Source: Burkholderiales bacterium
GTDB lineage: Bacteria > Pseudomonadota > Gammaproteobacteria > Burkholderiales > Burkholderiaceae_C
DNA: 9,722 nucleotides
Reading direction: 5' to 3'
NCBI GenBank assembly: GCA_947450745.1
Contig: CANFYD010000104.1
Coordinates: 1 to 9,722 of the forward strand
Below are positions 1 to 7,205 of the stretch, one piece after another. The first letter of the stretch is position 1. The number at the start of each line of letters is the position of its first letter. Made by a program: the position numbers and the translations under genes. The notes below the pieces were generated by a model. It was not told the origin of the DNA and made no database searches. It saw nothing but the letters and a program-made list of their open reading frames with translations.

Positions 1-1
1 G

Positions 2-148
2 CTGGCCCGCACCGTGCGCCGCCAGCAAGCCCGAGCCCGCGCCGAGTTGCGAGCGATGGACCTGCCCGGGCTGCGTGATTTGGCCTTGGCACCGGCCGAG
101 GTCGAGTTCTGGCTGGCGCGCGGCGAGGCAGGTCAGCGGCCTAGTTGA
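2..148 (+). CDS. 3' end of a small DUF1127-like protein (partial)
   Basis: An open frame enters from the left edge and ends at a TGA at 146-148, leaving 48 residues. The tail is Arg/Ala-rich and then reads ELRAMDLPGLRDLALAPAEV. This resembles the C-terminal part of DUF1127 (YjiS-like) proteins, which typically have an Arg-rich helix followed by a 'L..ld...LrDlGls..ei' segment. Family members are small, often 50-100 residues, so much of the protein may be visible, but the start lies outside the window. The gene converges on the hydroxyacid dehydrogenase gene with only 23 bp between the stop codons. It is probably unrelated to the aldarate genes. The assignment rests on a short motif recalled from the family and is tentative; function is unknown. 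Confidence 0.5.
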   Translation: MARTVRRQQARARAELRAMDLPGLRDLALAPAEVEFWLARGEAGQRPS

Positions 149-171
149 CGTCCTTGATGCCGAGCCGATCC

Positions 172-1137
172 TCACGCCACCCGCGTCAGCACTTCCTGGC
201 CATTGAAATGTGCCTGCAGGTTGGCAAAGGCCAGCTGGCTCATAGCGGCGCGGGTTTCATGGGTGCCGCTGCCGATATGGGGTGTGAGCACCACGTTGTC
301 CAGCGCTATCAGCGCGGGCGGCACTTGGGGCTCGTCTTCAAACACATCGAGCCCGGCACCGGCAATCCGGCCGGCCACCAATGCCTCGATCAGCGCGTCC
401 TGGTCCACCACCGAGCCGCGCGCGATATTGATCAGGAAGCCGCGCGGGCCCAGGGCGTCCAGCATTGCCGTGTTGACGAGGTGATGGGTGCGCGGGCCGC
501 CGGGCAGAGTCAGCACCAAGAAGTCCGAGGCGCGAGCCAGGTCCAGCGGGTCGGCAAAATAATCAAAGCGGTCAAACGGCAGGCCGGACCTTGGGCTCGG
601 CTTGCTGTAGGCGATGCGCAGGCCAAAGGCTTCGGCACGCTTGGCCACCGCCTGGCCGATATTGCCCATGCCAAGGATGCCGCAGGTCTTGCCGGCCAAG
701 CTGGTGGAGAGTGGGAACTTGCCCTTGCTCCAAAGCCCGTCGCGCATAAACCGGTCGGCTTCGCACAGGCGGCGAGCCACGGCCAACAGCAGAGCCAGGC
801 CGGTGTCGGCCACGCAGTCGTTCAGCACGCCGGGGGTCGAGCAGACGGTCACGCCGCGCTGGCGGGCGGCGGCCAGGTCGATGGCGTCCAGGCCCACGCC
901 GGAGCTGCTGATGATTTCCAGCCGCGGCAGCGCCGCAATCAGCTCGGCACTGGCCCCCACCGGCGCATTGGTGACCACGCCACGAATCAGTGGCCCGCAC
1001 TCGGCCAGAAACGCCGGCCGGTCCTCAGCCAGCCACAGCTTGTGCACGATGAACTCGCGCTCGACCGGCTCGGCCAGCGCCGGCAGTTGCGGCCCGGCCA
1101 TCAGGACATGGATCTTGCGGGGGTCGGACGGGGTCAT
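172..1137 (-). CDS. D-isomer-specific 2-hydroxyacid dehydrogenase (glyoxylate/hydroxypyruvate reductase-like)
   Basis: This 321-residue protein has the full signature of the D-2-hydroxyacid dehydrogenase family, cytosolic enzymes that reversibly reduce 2-oxoacids to D-2-hydroxyacids. The Rossmann motif G156-x-G158-xx-G161 is present. The catalytic triad is visible as Arg240 (NIARGS), Glu269 (DVFEDEP) and His287 (TPHIGS). The segment after the second beta strand reads AYSKPSP, with Ser178-Lys179 where NAD-specific members carry an acidic residue. This suggests a preference for NADP(H), which is inference. The ATG at 1137 is chosen because AAGG lies 6 nt upstream; the frame stays open to 1215, but that would overlap the preceding gene. 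It is the last gene of the operon, 35 nt after the Bug-protein gene. The GudD/GarD-KdgD route needs no such step, so it may act on a side product or another substrate. The family is certain, the substrate is not. Confidence 0.9.
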   Translation of the reverse strand: MTPSDPRKIHVLMAGPQLPALAEPVEREFIVHKLWLAEDRPAFLAECGPLIRGVVTNAPVGASAELIAALPRLEIISSSGVGLDAIDLAAARQRGVTVCSTPGVLNDCVADTGLALLLAVARRLCEADRFMRDGLWSKGKFPLSTSLAGKTCGILGMGNIGQAVAKRAEAFGLRIAYSKPSPRSGLPFDRFDYFADPLDLARASDFLVLTLPGGPRTHHLVNTAMLDALGPRGFLINIARGSVVDQDALIEALVAGRIAGAGLDVFEDEPQVPPALIALDNVVLTPHIGSGTHETRAAMSQLAFANLQAHFNGQEVLTRVA

Positions 1138-1172
1138 GGTGGGCCTTGTGTTGAGGTTAGGACTGTTTAAGC

Positions 1173-2147
1173 TCAATCGAGCTTCACGCCGCCTTGGGCC
1201 ACCACGGCCGCCCATTTGACGCGCTCGCGTTCGTAGAACTGTGTCAGCTCAAGCGGGGTCATCGTGTGGACCTCGGCCCCTTGCGCCGACAGTCGGCTGC
1301 GCACTTCGGGAGAACGGACGATGCGGATCAACTCCTTGGACAGCCGCTCCACGATGGCCGGCGGTGTGCCTGTTGGCACCAACACCCCTTGCCAAGTGCC
1401 CGACTCGAAGCCGGGGATGCCCTGCTCGGCAATCGTCGGCACATTGGGCAAGCGCGGCTCGCGCGTGCTGCGCGACACGCCCAGCACCTTCAGCTTGCCC
1501 GACTCGACATGCGGCAACGTGGCCAGCATGCCATTCATCAGCACCTGGGTCTGGCCGCCGATGGTGTCTTGAATCGCCTGCGAACCGCCCTTGTACGGGA
1601 TGTAGTTCCAGTCCGCCGCCAGCGCGTTTTGCACCGCCACCCCAGCCAGATGCGGCGCACTGCCGATGGCGGTGACCGCAAAATTCAAGGGCTGCTTCTT
1701 GGACAGCGCCACCAATTCCTTCAGGTTGTTGGCAGGCACGGACGGATGCACCACCAGCAGATGCGGCGAATAGGCCAACATGCCGACGCCCTGCAGGTCC
1801 TTGCTGGGGTTGAAGCTGAGCTTGGTGTAAACCGAGGGTGAGATGGCCAGTGCGCCCACATCACACAGCAGTAGGGTCAAGCCGTCGGCAGGCGCCTTCG
1901 CCACCGCCTCGGTGCCGGTGTTGCCATTGGCACCGGGCCGGTTCTCCACGATCACCGGCTGCTTCAGCGCCTCCGACAAAGGCTGGCTGATGATGCGCGC
2001 AATGATGTCGGACGAGCCGCCCGGCGTGTAGGGCACAACGATGCGTATCGGCTTGGTCGGCCAAGCCTGCGCCACGGCACTCTGACCGGCTGAGGTCAAC
2101 AGGCCGGCCAGCGCCAGCAGCAAATCACGACGGTTTGAACGATTCAT
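1173..2147 (-). CDS. Bug/TctC-family periplasmic binding protein 1 (tripartite tricarboxylate transporter receptor)
   Basis: The 324-residue product belongs to the Bug/TctC family of periplasmic receptors, which bind small carboxylates. The N-terminus has a twin-arginine pair (NRRDLL, residues 5-10), a hydrophobic stretch to about residue 24 and a likely cleavage site around SAVAQA (residues 23-28). Export is clear; Tat use is only suggested. Family hallmarks follow: VPYTPGGSSDIIAR (38-51), ENRPGANGNTG (68-78) and YKGG (185-188). The start is supported by GGAG 6 nt upstream. It lies 98 nt after the aldehyde dehydrogenase gene and 35 nt before the hydroxyacid dehydrogenase gene. Context suggests an aldarate or related sugar-acid ligand. 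No TctA/TctB membrane proteins are in the window, so the permease must be elsewhere or the protein has a sensing role. It is clearly divergent from the second Bug protein at 5141-6127, so this is not a recent tandem duplication. Confidence 0.93.
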   Translation of the reverse strand: MNRSNRRDLLLALAGLLTSAGQSAVAQAWPTKPIRIVVPYTPGGSSDIIARIISQPLSEALKQPVIVENRPGANGNTGTEAVAKAPADGLTLLLCDVGALAISPSVYTKLSFNPSKDLQGVGMLAYSPHLLVVHPSVPANNLKELVALSKKQPLNFAVTAIGSAPHLAGVAVQNALAADWNYIPYKGGSQAIQDTIGGQTQVLMNGMLATLPHVESGKLKVLGVSRSTREPRLPNVPTIAEQGIPGFESGTWQGVLVPTGTPPAIVERLSKELIRIVRSPEVRSRLSAQGAEVHTMTPLELTQFYERERVKWAAVVAQGGVKLD

Positions 2148-2167
2148 GCGGGTCTCCAGTGAAATAG

Positions 2168-2185
2168 GCGCGAGGTGGCTCGCGT
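2168..2185 (-). other. Intercistronic hairpin upstream of the first Bug-protein gene
   Basis: A 6-bp perfect inverted repeat (CGCGAG at 2169-2174, CTCGCG at 2179-2184) encloses a 4-nt loop, and one further wobble pair can extend it. It lies in the 98-nt gap between the aldehyde dehydrogenase stop and the Bug-protein start, about 20 nt before that ATG. On the transcribed strand it is followed by TATTTCA, which is too poor in U for a convincing terminator. It could be a processing or stability structure that lets the binding protein be expressed at a different level, or chance in GC-rich DNA. Confidence 0.3.
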
Positions 2186-2245
2186 CGGAACGATCAGCGA
2201 CAGCACCAGGCCACCGATTTCTATGCCCGGTGCTTCAACCTAGCT

Positions 2246-3685
2246 TCAAGCCTGCGTGTACGCCGTCTTCACCACCGTGTAGAACTCTGCGGCGTAGCGG
2301 CCCTGCTCGCGCGGGCCGTAGCTGCTGCCCTTGCGGCCGCCGAAGGGCACGTGGTAGTCGACCCCGGCGGTCGGCAGGTTGACCATCACCATGCCGGCTT
2401 GCGAGTGGCGCTTGAAGTGGGTGGCGTGCTTGAGCGAGGCGGTGGCGATGCCAGCGGCCAAGCCGAACGGCGTGTCGTTGGCCAAGAACAGCGCTTCCTC
2501 GTAGTCGCGGGCGCGCAGCACGCTGACGACCGGGCCGAAGACCTCTTCGCGGTTGATGCGCATGGCGGCCGTGGTGTCGGTGATCAGTGCCGGCGTCATG
2601 TAGAAACCGGGCTGACCGTCGGCGCTGTGGGTCACGGCCGTGCCGCCACAAGCCAGCGTCGCACCTTCGGCCTGCGCGATGCCGACATAGCTCAAGTTCT
2701 GGCCCAGTTGGTTCTGGTCCACCACCGGGCCGATGTCGGTGCCGGCCTGGCGGGCGTCGCCGACCTTCAGCGTCTGCATTTTTGCGATCACCGCCGCCAC
2801 GAAACGGTCGTGAATGCCTTCGGTGACGATCAGGCGCGAGGACGCGGTGCAGCGCTGGCCGGTCGAGAAAAAGCCGCTTTGCACGGCGCAGTTGACGGCC
2901 ACGCCGAGGTCAGCGTCGTCCAGCACGACCATCGGGTTCTTGCCGCCCATTTCCAACTGGAACTTGGCCATCCTGGCAACGCAAGCGGCCGCCACTTTTT
3001 GCCCGGTGGCCACCGAGCCGGTGAAGGTCACCGCCGCAATGCGGGGGTCGTCCAGCAGCGTCGCTCCCACCTCGGCCCCGCGCCCCATCACCAGGTTGAA
3101 CACGCCCTGCGGCAGGCCGCTGCGCGAGAGGATTTCGGCCAGCGCCCAGGCCGAACCCGGCACCAGCTCGGCCGGCTTGAAGACGACGCAATTGCCGTAA
3201 GCCAGGGCCGGCGCAATCTTCCAGGCGGGAATGGCGATGGGGAAGTTCCACGGCGTGATGATGCCGATCACGCCCAGCGCCTCGCGGGTGATCTCCACAC
3301 CCACGCCGGGCCGCACCGACGGCATCATCTCGCCGCCCGGACGCAACGCTTCGCCGGCGAAGAACTTGAAGATGTTGCCGGCACGCGCCACCTCGCCTAT
3401 CGCCTCGGGCAGCGTCTTGCCTTCCTCGCGGGCCAGCAGGTCGCCCAGCTCGGCGCGCCGCGCCAGGATCTCACTGCCCACCGCATCGAGGATGTCGAAG
3501 CGCTGCTGCGGGGTGGACAAGCTCCAGGCCGGGAACGCGGCCTCGGCGGACGCGATGGCGAGCTGTGTCTGCGCCACATCGGCCTGCGCATATTCACCCA
3601 CCAGATCACGGGTGTCCGACGGGTTGATGTTGCGCGACACGCGTGCGCCGTCCAGCCATTCGCCGGCAATGAAATTCTTGTTCAT
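2246..3685 (-). CDS. 2,5-dioxovalerate (alpha-ketoglutarate semialdehyde) dehydrogenase, aldehyde dehydrogenase family
   Basis: This 479-residue cytosolic enzyme is of normal length for the NAD(P)-dependent aldehyde dehydrogenase superfamily. Visible motifs are TPWNFP with oxyanion Asn147, FKPAE with cofactor-binding Lys170, FTGS (221-224), LEMGGKNP with general-base Glu245, GQRCTASSR with nucleophile Cys279, and EEVFGP (380-385). The C-terminal PFGGRKGSSYGPREQG (447-462) resembles YcbD-like enzymes of aldarate clusters. The gene lies with gudD, kdgD and garD, so the substrate is most likely 2,5-dioxopentanoate, oxidised to 2-oxoglutarate (EC 1.2.1.26). The family is certain; the substrate comes from context. 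The ATG at 3685 gives the usual N-terminus (FIAGEWLDG), although the upstream AAGAAAA is a weak ribosome binding site. It follows gudD after 92 nt that hold an apparent gene remnant. Confidence 0.93.
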   Translation of the reverse strand: MNKNFIAGEWLDGARVSRNINPSDTRDLVGEYAQADVAQTQLAIASAEAAFPAWSLSTPQQRFDILDAVGSEILARRAELGDLLAREEGKTLPEAIGEVARAGNIFKFFAGEALRPGGEMMPSVRPGVGVEITREALGVIGIITPWNFPIAIPAWKIAPALAYGNCVVFKPAELVPGSAWALAEILSRSGLPQGVFNLVMGRGAEVGATLLDDPRIAAVTFTGSVATGQKVAAACVARMAKFQLEMGGKNPMVVLDDADLGVAVNCAVQSGFFSTGQRCTASSRLIVTEGIHDRFVAAVIAKMQTLKVGDARQAGTDIGPVVDQNQLGQNLSYVGIAQAEGATLACGGTAVTHSADGQPGFYMTPALITDTTAAMRINREEVFGPVVSVLRARDYEEALFLANDTPFGLAAGIATASLKHATHFKRHSQAGMVMVNLPTAGVDYHVPFGGRKGSSYGPREQGRYAAEFYTVVKTAYTQA

Positions 3686-3721
3686 GGGGTTTTCTTATCT
3701 GCGCATACGCGCTGGGGAGGT

Positions 3722-3777
3722 TTACCAGTCGAACGAGGCGTTAAGGCTGAACCAAGTAATGACGCACTGAAAAAACG
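3722..3777 (-). pseudogene. Remnant of the C-terminus of an outer-membrane beta-barrel protein
   Basis: Between gudD and the aldehyde dehydrogenase gene, a minus-strand frame ends at a TAA (3722-3724) with the residues VITWFSLNASFDW. Counting back from the C-terminal Trp, positions 1, 3, 5, 7 and 9 are W, F, A, L and F, alternating with D, S, N and S. This is the pattern of the C-terminal beta-signal that bacterial outer-membrane barrels use for BAM-dependent assembly. There is no start codon or ribosome binding site, and upstream the frame runs straight into the gudD stop, so only about 17 codons remain. The simplest reading is that a porin or TonB-dependent receptor gene once sat here and was deleted, leaving its 3' end. 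A chance pattern in a short stretch cannot be excluded, and the barrel family cannot be named. Confidence 0.45.
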
Positions 3778-5112
3778 TTACCTGTCGAGCGCGGGGCGCT
3801 TCGGGTTGAAGCTCCAACCGGTGTGCAGGTATTGCATGGCGGCGCTGTCGTCGCGCGAGCCCAGGCCGTGCTGCAAATAGAGCTGGTGCGCTTTTTCGAC
3901 TTCCACCATGTCGAGCGTCACGCCCAGGCCCGGCTGCTTCGGCACTTGCACATGGCCGCCGACGATCTGCAGCGGGTCCTTGGTCAGGCGCTGGCCGTCT
4001 TGCCAGATCCAATGCGTGTCGATGGCGGTGACGCGGCCGGGGGCTGCAGCACCGACATGGGTGAACATCGCCAGCGACACATCGAAATGGTTGTTCGAAT
4101 GCGAGCCCCAGGTCAGGCCCCAGTCGCGGCAGGTCTGCGCCACCCGCACCGAGCCGGCCATGGTCCAGAAATGCGGGTCGGCCAGCGGAATGTCCACGCT
4201 CTGCAGCGACAAGGCGTGGCTGAGCTGACGCCAATCGGTGGCGACCATATTGGTGGCCGTGGGCAGGCCGGTGGCGCGGCGGAACTCGGCCATCACCTCG
4301 CGGCCCGAAAAGCCGTCTTCCGCGCCACAGGGGTCTTCGGCATAGGCCACCACCTCGCGCATATCGCGCATCAGGCGGATCGCGTCCTTCAGCAGCCAGC
4401 CGCCGTTCGGGTCCAGCGTCACCCGCGCCTGCGGGAAGCGCTCATGCAACGCCCGCAGGGCGTCCACTTCCTCGTCGCCGCGCAGCACGCCGCCCTTCAG
4501 CTTGAAGTCGTTGAAGCCGTAACGCTCGCGCGCCGCCTCGGCCAAGCGCACGATGGCCTCGGGCGTCAGCGCGGCCTCGTGGCGCAGGCGTTGCCAAGCG
4601 TCCGCCGCGCCGGGCTCGCTTGAGTAAGGCAGATCGGTCTTGTTGCGATCCCCGATATAGAACAGATAGCCCAGCATCTCGACCGCGTCGCGCTGCTGCC
4701 CTTCACCCAGCAGCGCCGCCACCGGCACCTCCAAGTGCTGACCGAGCAGATCGAGCAGCGCCGATTCGATCGCGGTCACCGCGTGGATGGTGGTGCGCAG
4801 ATCAAAAGTCTGCAGGCCTCGCCCGCCGCTGTCGCGGTCGGCGAACTGCTGTTGCACGCGCTGCAGCAAGCGCTGGTAATCGCCCACGGACCGGCCGACG
4901 ACGAGGGCGGCCGCATCTTCCAGCGTCTGGCGGATCTTCTCGCCGCCGGGCACTTCGCCCACACCGGTGCGCCCCGAGTTGTCGGTCAGGATCAACAGAT
5001 TGCGGGTAAAAAATGGGCCGTGCGCACCGCTCAAATTCAGCAGCATGCTGTCGCGGCCCGCGACCGGGATCACGCGCAGGGCGGTGATGCGGGGAGTACT
5101 TGAAAAGCTCAT
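3778..5112 (-). CDS. gudD: Glucarate dehydratase
   Basis: The 444-residue product is a glucarate dehydratase (EC 4.2.1.40) of the enolase superfamily, converting D-glucarate (and usually L-idarate) to 5-dehydro-4-deoxyglucarate in the cytosol. Its length is close to the roughly 446 residues of the Escherichia coli enzyme. The catalytic KxK pair is Lys204/Lys206 in NDFKLKGG. Likely metal ligands are Asp234 (TLDPNGG), Glu265 (GAEDG) and Asn288 (TNMV). Asp312 (ADPHFW) and His338 (WGSHSNNH) form the Asp-His dyad. These sit one residue before the E. coli numbers as I recall them. The C-terminal TGWSFNPKRPALDR is also typical. The ATG at 5112 has AGAGG 8 nt upstream and lies 28 nt after the Bug-protein stop, so translation of the two is probably linked. 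The gene appears intact. Confidence 0.96.
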   Translation of the reverse strand: MSFSSTPRITALRVIPVAGRDSMLLNLSGAHGPFFTRNLLILTDNSGRTGVGEVPGGEKIRQTLEDAAALVVGRSVGDYQRLLQRVQQQFADRDSGGRGLQTFDLRTTIHAVTAIESALLDLLGQHLEVPVAALLGEGQQRDAVEMLGYLFYIGDRNKTDLPYSSEPGAADAWQRLRHEAALTPEAIVRLAEAARERYGFNDFKLKGGVLRGDEEVDALRALHERFPQARVTLDPNGGWLLKDAIRLMRDMREVVAYAEDPCGAEDGFSGREVMAEFRRATGLPTATNMVATDWRQLSHALSLQSVDIPLADPHFWTMAGSVRVAQTCRDWGLTWGSHSNNHFDVSLAMFTHVGAAAPGRVTAIDTHWIWQDGQRLTKDPLQIVGGHVQVPKQPGLGVTLDMVEVEKAHQLYLQHGLGSRDDSAAMQYLHTGWSFNPKRPALDR

Positions 5113-5140
5113 TCGATCAGCCTCTTGGTCGGTTTCACAT

Positions 5141-6127
5141 TCAATCGGCAGTGATTTTTCCGAGCTCGATCACCTTCTTCCAGCGCGCAAACTCGGCCGC
5201 CTGGAAGGCGGTGAACTGCTCGGGCGTGTTGCCGACGATCTCGAAGCCCAGGTCCAGCAGCTTGGGCTTCACTGCCGGGTCGTTCAAGCCGGCCACGATG
5301 GCATCGTGCAGCTTGGTCTTGATGTCCGCCGGCAGGCCCTTCGGCGCGGCGACTGCTTGCCAGGAGTAGACCGTCACGCCCTTGACGCCCAGCTCATCCA
5401 GCGTCGGCACCTCGGGCAGCAGCGGCGAGCGCTTGGCGCTGGTGATGGCCAGCACGCGCAGCTTGCCGGCGCGGATATTGGTCATGCCGGTGTTGATGTT
5501 CATGAATGACGCATCAACCTGGGCCCCAAGCAGGTCGGACATCGCCGGCGCACCGCCGCGGTAGGGAATATGCAGGCCGGTCGTGCCGGTCTGCTGCCAA
5601 AACAGCTCTGCCGTCAGGTGATCACTGGAGCCGTTGCCCGACGAGGCAAAGCTCATCTTGCCCGGGTGGGCCTTTTGAAAGGCCAGCACATCGGCCAGCG
5701 ACTTGTGCGGCGAACTGGCCGGCACGGCCAGCACATTGGGCGCTTGCACGGCCACCGTGATGTAGTCGAAGTCTTTCAGCGCGTCGTAAGCCACGCCCTT
5801 GATCAGGTGCGGGCCGATCACCAAGGGGCCGAGCGAGGTGACCAGCAAGGTGTAGCCGTCCGCTGGCGCGCGCTTGACCCCTGTGCTGCCCACCGTGCCA
5901 CCGGCACCGGCCTTGTTTTCGACGATGAAGGTGCCGCCCAGCTTCTCCTGCAACTTGGTGCTGAGCGTGCGGGCGATCAGATCACTCGTGCCGCCGGGTG
6001 GAAAGGGCACCAGCAGCGTCACCGGCTTGTTGGGCCAGGCTTGGCCCTGAGCTTGAGCCAGCGCGGGTGCTTGAACAGCGGCGATCAGGGCCGCGCCGAG
6101 CAGCACGGAATTCAGCAATTTCTTCAT
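5141..6127 (-). CDS. Bug/TctC-family periplasmic binding protein 2
   Basis: The 328-residue product is a second Bug/TctC-type periplasmic receptor. It starts with a Sec signal peptide (MKKLLNSVLLGAALIAAVQA), with cleavage likely after ALA (residues 22-24). Family motifs are VPFPPGGTSDLIAR (40-53), ENKAGAGGTVG (70-80) and IPYRGGAP (187-194). The frame stays open upstream to 6691, but the ATG at 6127 is preferred: it gives the signal peptide, has GGAGA 8 nt upstream, and avoids overlap with kdgD. It sits between kdgD (86 nt) and gudD (28 nt), which ties it closely to glucarate use, so D-glucarate or a similar aldarate is the most likely ligand (inference). It takes the place held by the GudP permease in Bacillus clusters, yet no membrane component is encoded nearby. 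Confidence 0.94.
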   Translation of the reverse strand: MKKLLNSVLLGAALIAAVQAPALAQAQGQAWPNKPVTLLVPFPPGGTSDLIARTLSTKLQEKLGGTFIVENKAGAGGTVGSTGVKRAPADGYTLLVTSLGPLVIGPHLIKGVAYDALKDFDYITVAVQAPNVLAVPASSPHKSLADVLAFQKAHPGKMSFASSGNGSSDHLTAELFWQQTGTTGLHIPYRGGAPAMSDLLGAQVDASFMNINTGMTNIRAGKLRVLAITSAKRSPLLPEVPTLDELGVKGVTVYSWQAVAAPKGLPADIKTKLHDAIVAGLNDPAVKPKLLDLGFEIVGNTPEQFTAFQAAEFARWKKVIELGKITAD

Positions 6128-6178
6128 GTGTCGTGTCTCCAATGGTGATTTGCAGCGCTGCCTGGTGGGCGGATTGCC

Positions 6179-6194
6179 TGACGCGTTGGCGTCA
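6179..6194 (-). other. Intercistronic hairpin between kdgD and the second Bug-protein gene
   Basis: TGACGC at 6179-6184 and GCGTCA at 6189-6194 form a perfect 6-bp stem with a 4-nt loop. It lies 19 nt downstream of the kdgD stop and about 50 nt before the Bug-protein start. No U tract follows on the minus strand, so it is not a standard terminator. A hairpin of similar size precedes the other Bug gene, which makes an mRNA-stability or processing role possible but unproven. Confidence 0.3.
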
Positions 6195-6213
6195 TCACAA
6201 GCCGCTCCAAGAC

Positions 6214-7125
6214 TTACTGAGGGCCCAGCTTGGCCATCAGCAGGCCCAGTTGATCGACCTCGGACGGCAGCAGGTCGGACAGCGGTGGGCGCACCGGCCC
6301 GGCGCTGTGGCCGGCCAACGTGGCCCCGGCCTTCACGATGGACACGGCATAGCCCTCGCCCTGGTTGCGCAGCGCGATGTAGGGCAAGAAGAAGTCGCGG
6401 ATCAACTGCTCGCAGGTGGCGGTGTCGCCGGCCACGTGGGCGTTGTAGAAGTCCATCGCCGTTTTCGGGATGAAGTTGAAGACCGCCGACGAATAGACCG
6501 GGCAGCCCATCGCCTTGTAGGCCCCGGCAAACAGCTCGGCCGTGGGCAAGCCGCCGAGGTAGGCAAAGCGCTCGCCCAGCGTCTGGCGGATGGCGACGAA
6601 CTTCTCGATGTCGCCAAAGCCGTCCTTGAAACCGATCAAGTTCGGGCAGCGCTCGGCCAACACCAGCAGGCTGGCCGGGGTCAACTTGCACGCGCCGCGG
6701 TTGTAGACGATGACACCGAACTTGACGCTCTTACACACCGCCTCGACGTGGGCGATCAAACCGGCCTGGCTGGCTTCGGTCAAGTAATGCGGCAACAGCA
6801 GTACCCCTTGGGCACCGAGGCGCTCAGCCTCTTGGGCGTACTTGATGGCCAGCGTGGTGCCGCCACCGGCACCGGCAATGATGGGCGTGCGGTTGCGGCA
6901 CACATCGAGGGCCACTTTGATCACGTCGCTGTACTCACCCGGCTCCAGCGAAAAGAACTCGCCGGTGCCGCCCGCCGCAAACAGCGCCGACGCGCCGTAG
7001 GGCTGCAACCATTCGAGGCGCTCCGCATAGGACTTCGGGGCAAAGCGCAGCTCGCTGTCGAAGTCGGTCAAGGGGAAGGACAGCAGGCCGGCTTGCAGCA
7101 CGCTCTTGAGTTCTTGTGGCGACAT
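6214..7125 (-). CDS. kdgD: 5-dehydro-4-deoxyglucarate dehydratase
   Basis: The 303-residue product belongs to the DHDPS/N-acetylneuraminate lyase family of class I Schiff-base enzymes. It most likely converts 5-dehydro-4-deoxyglucarate to 2,5-dioxopentanoate, CO2 and water (EC 4.2.1.41). GGTGEFFSL at 52-60 is the phosphate/carboxylate-binding loop as seen in KdgD-type members. Tyr141 (IVYNRG) is the conserved active-site tyrosine and Lys167 (LIGFKDGFGD) the Schiff-base lysine. Length matches characterised KdgD proteins (about 303). The start at 7125 is chosen for CGGAG 7 nt upstream and a normal N-terminus; an in-frame ATG at 7194 and a TTG at 7224 lie upstream but have no family-like sequence. 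This is the first gene of the catabolic operon, preceded by a candidate operator at 7206-7228. Neighbouring gudD and garD produce its substrate, and the aldehyde dehydrogenase consumes its product. Confidence 0.95.
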   Translation of the reverse strand: MSPQELKSVLQAGLLSFPLTDFDSELRFAPKSYAERLEWLQPYGASALFAAGGTGEFFSLEPGEYSDVIKVALDVCRNRTPIIAGAGGGTTLAIKYAQEAERLGAQGVLLLPHYLTEASQAGLIAHVEAVCKSVKFGVIVYNRGACKLTPASLLVLAERCPNLIGFKDGFGDIEKFVAIRQTLGERFAYLGGLPTAELFAGAYKAMGCPVYSSAVFNFIPKTAMDFYNAHVAGDTATCEQLIRDFFLPYIALRNQGEGYAVSIVKAGATLAGHSAGPVRPPLSDLLPSEVDQLGLLMAKLGPQ

Positions 7126-7205
7126 GGGTGGACTCCGAAGGTCGTAGGATGACTGGGACAGTGAGATCGCCCGGCCGACGCATTCAGCGGCCATGAACGA
7201 TTCAT

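Noticed and set aside
1138..1215. N-terminal extension of the hydroxyacid dehydrogenase
   Set aside because: It would overlap the end of the Bug gene, is not family-like, and the ATG at 1137 has an AAGG at proper spacing.
3770..3800. Intrinsic terminator after gudD (stem AGCGC/GCGCT at 3788-3800, then a T run at 3770-3775 on the minus strand)
   Set aside because: The stem is only 5 bp, lies within the gudD coding end, and is separated from the T run by about 12 nt, so it does not fit a working terminator. The operon probably continues through.
2351..3880. A 509-codon plus-strand open frame opposite the aldehyde dehydrogenase gene
   Set aside because: It is antisense to a gene with complete catalytic motifs. 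Its product is rich in His, Gly, Arg and Gln with no recognisable domain, as expected from GC-rich antisense frames. Similar frames at 145-1170, 3823-4623, 5998-7152 and 7495-8229 are rejected for the same reason.
6128..6691. Upstream extension of the second Bug-protein frame, giving 516 residues
   Set aside because: The extension overlaps kdgD in another frame and has low-complexity composition. The ATG at 6127 starts a clear signal peptide and has a good ribosome binding site.
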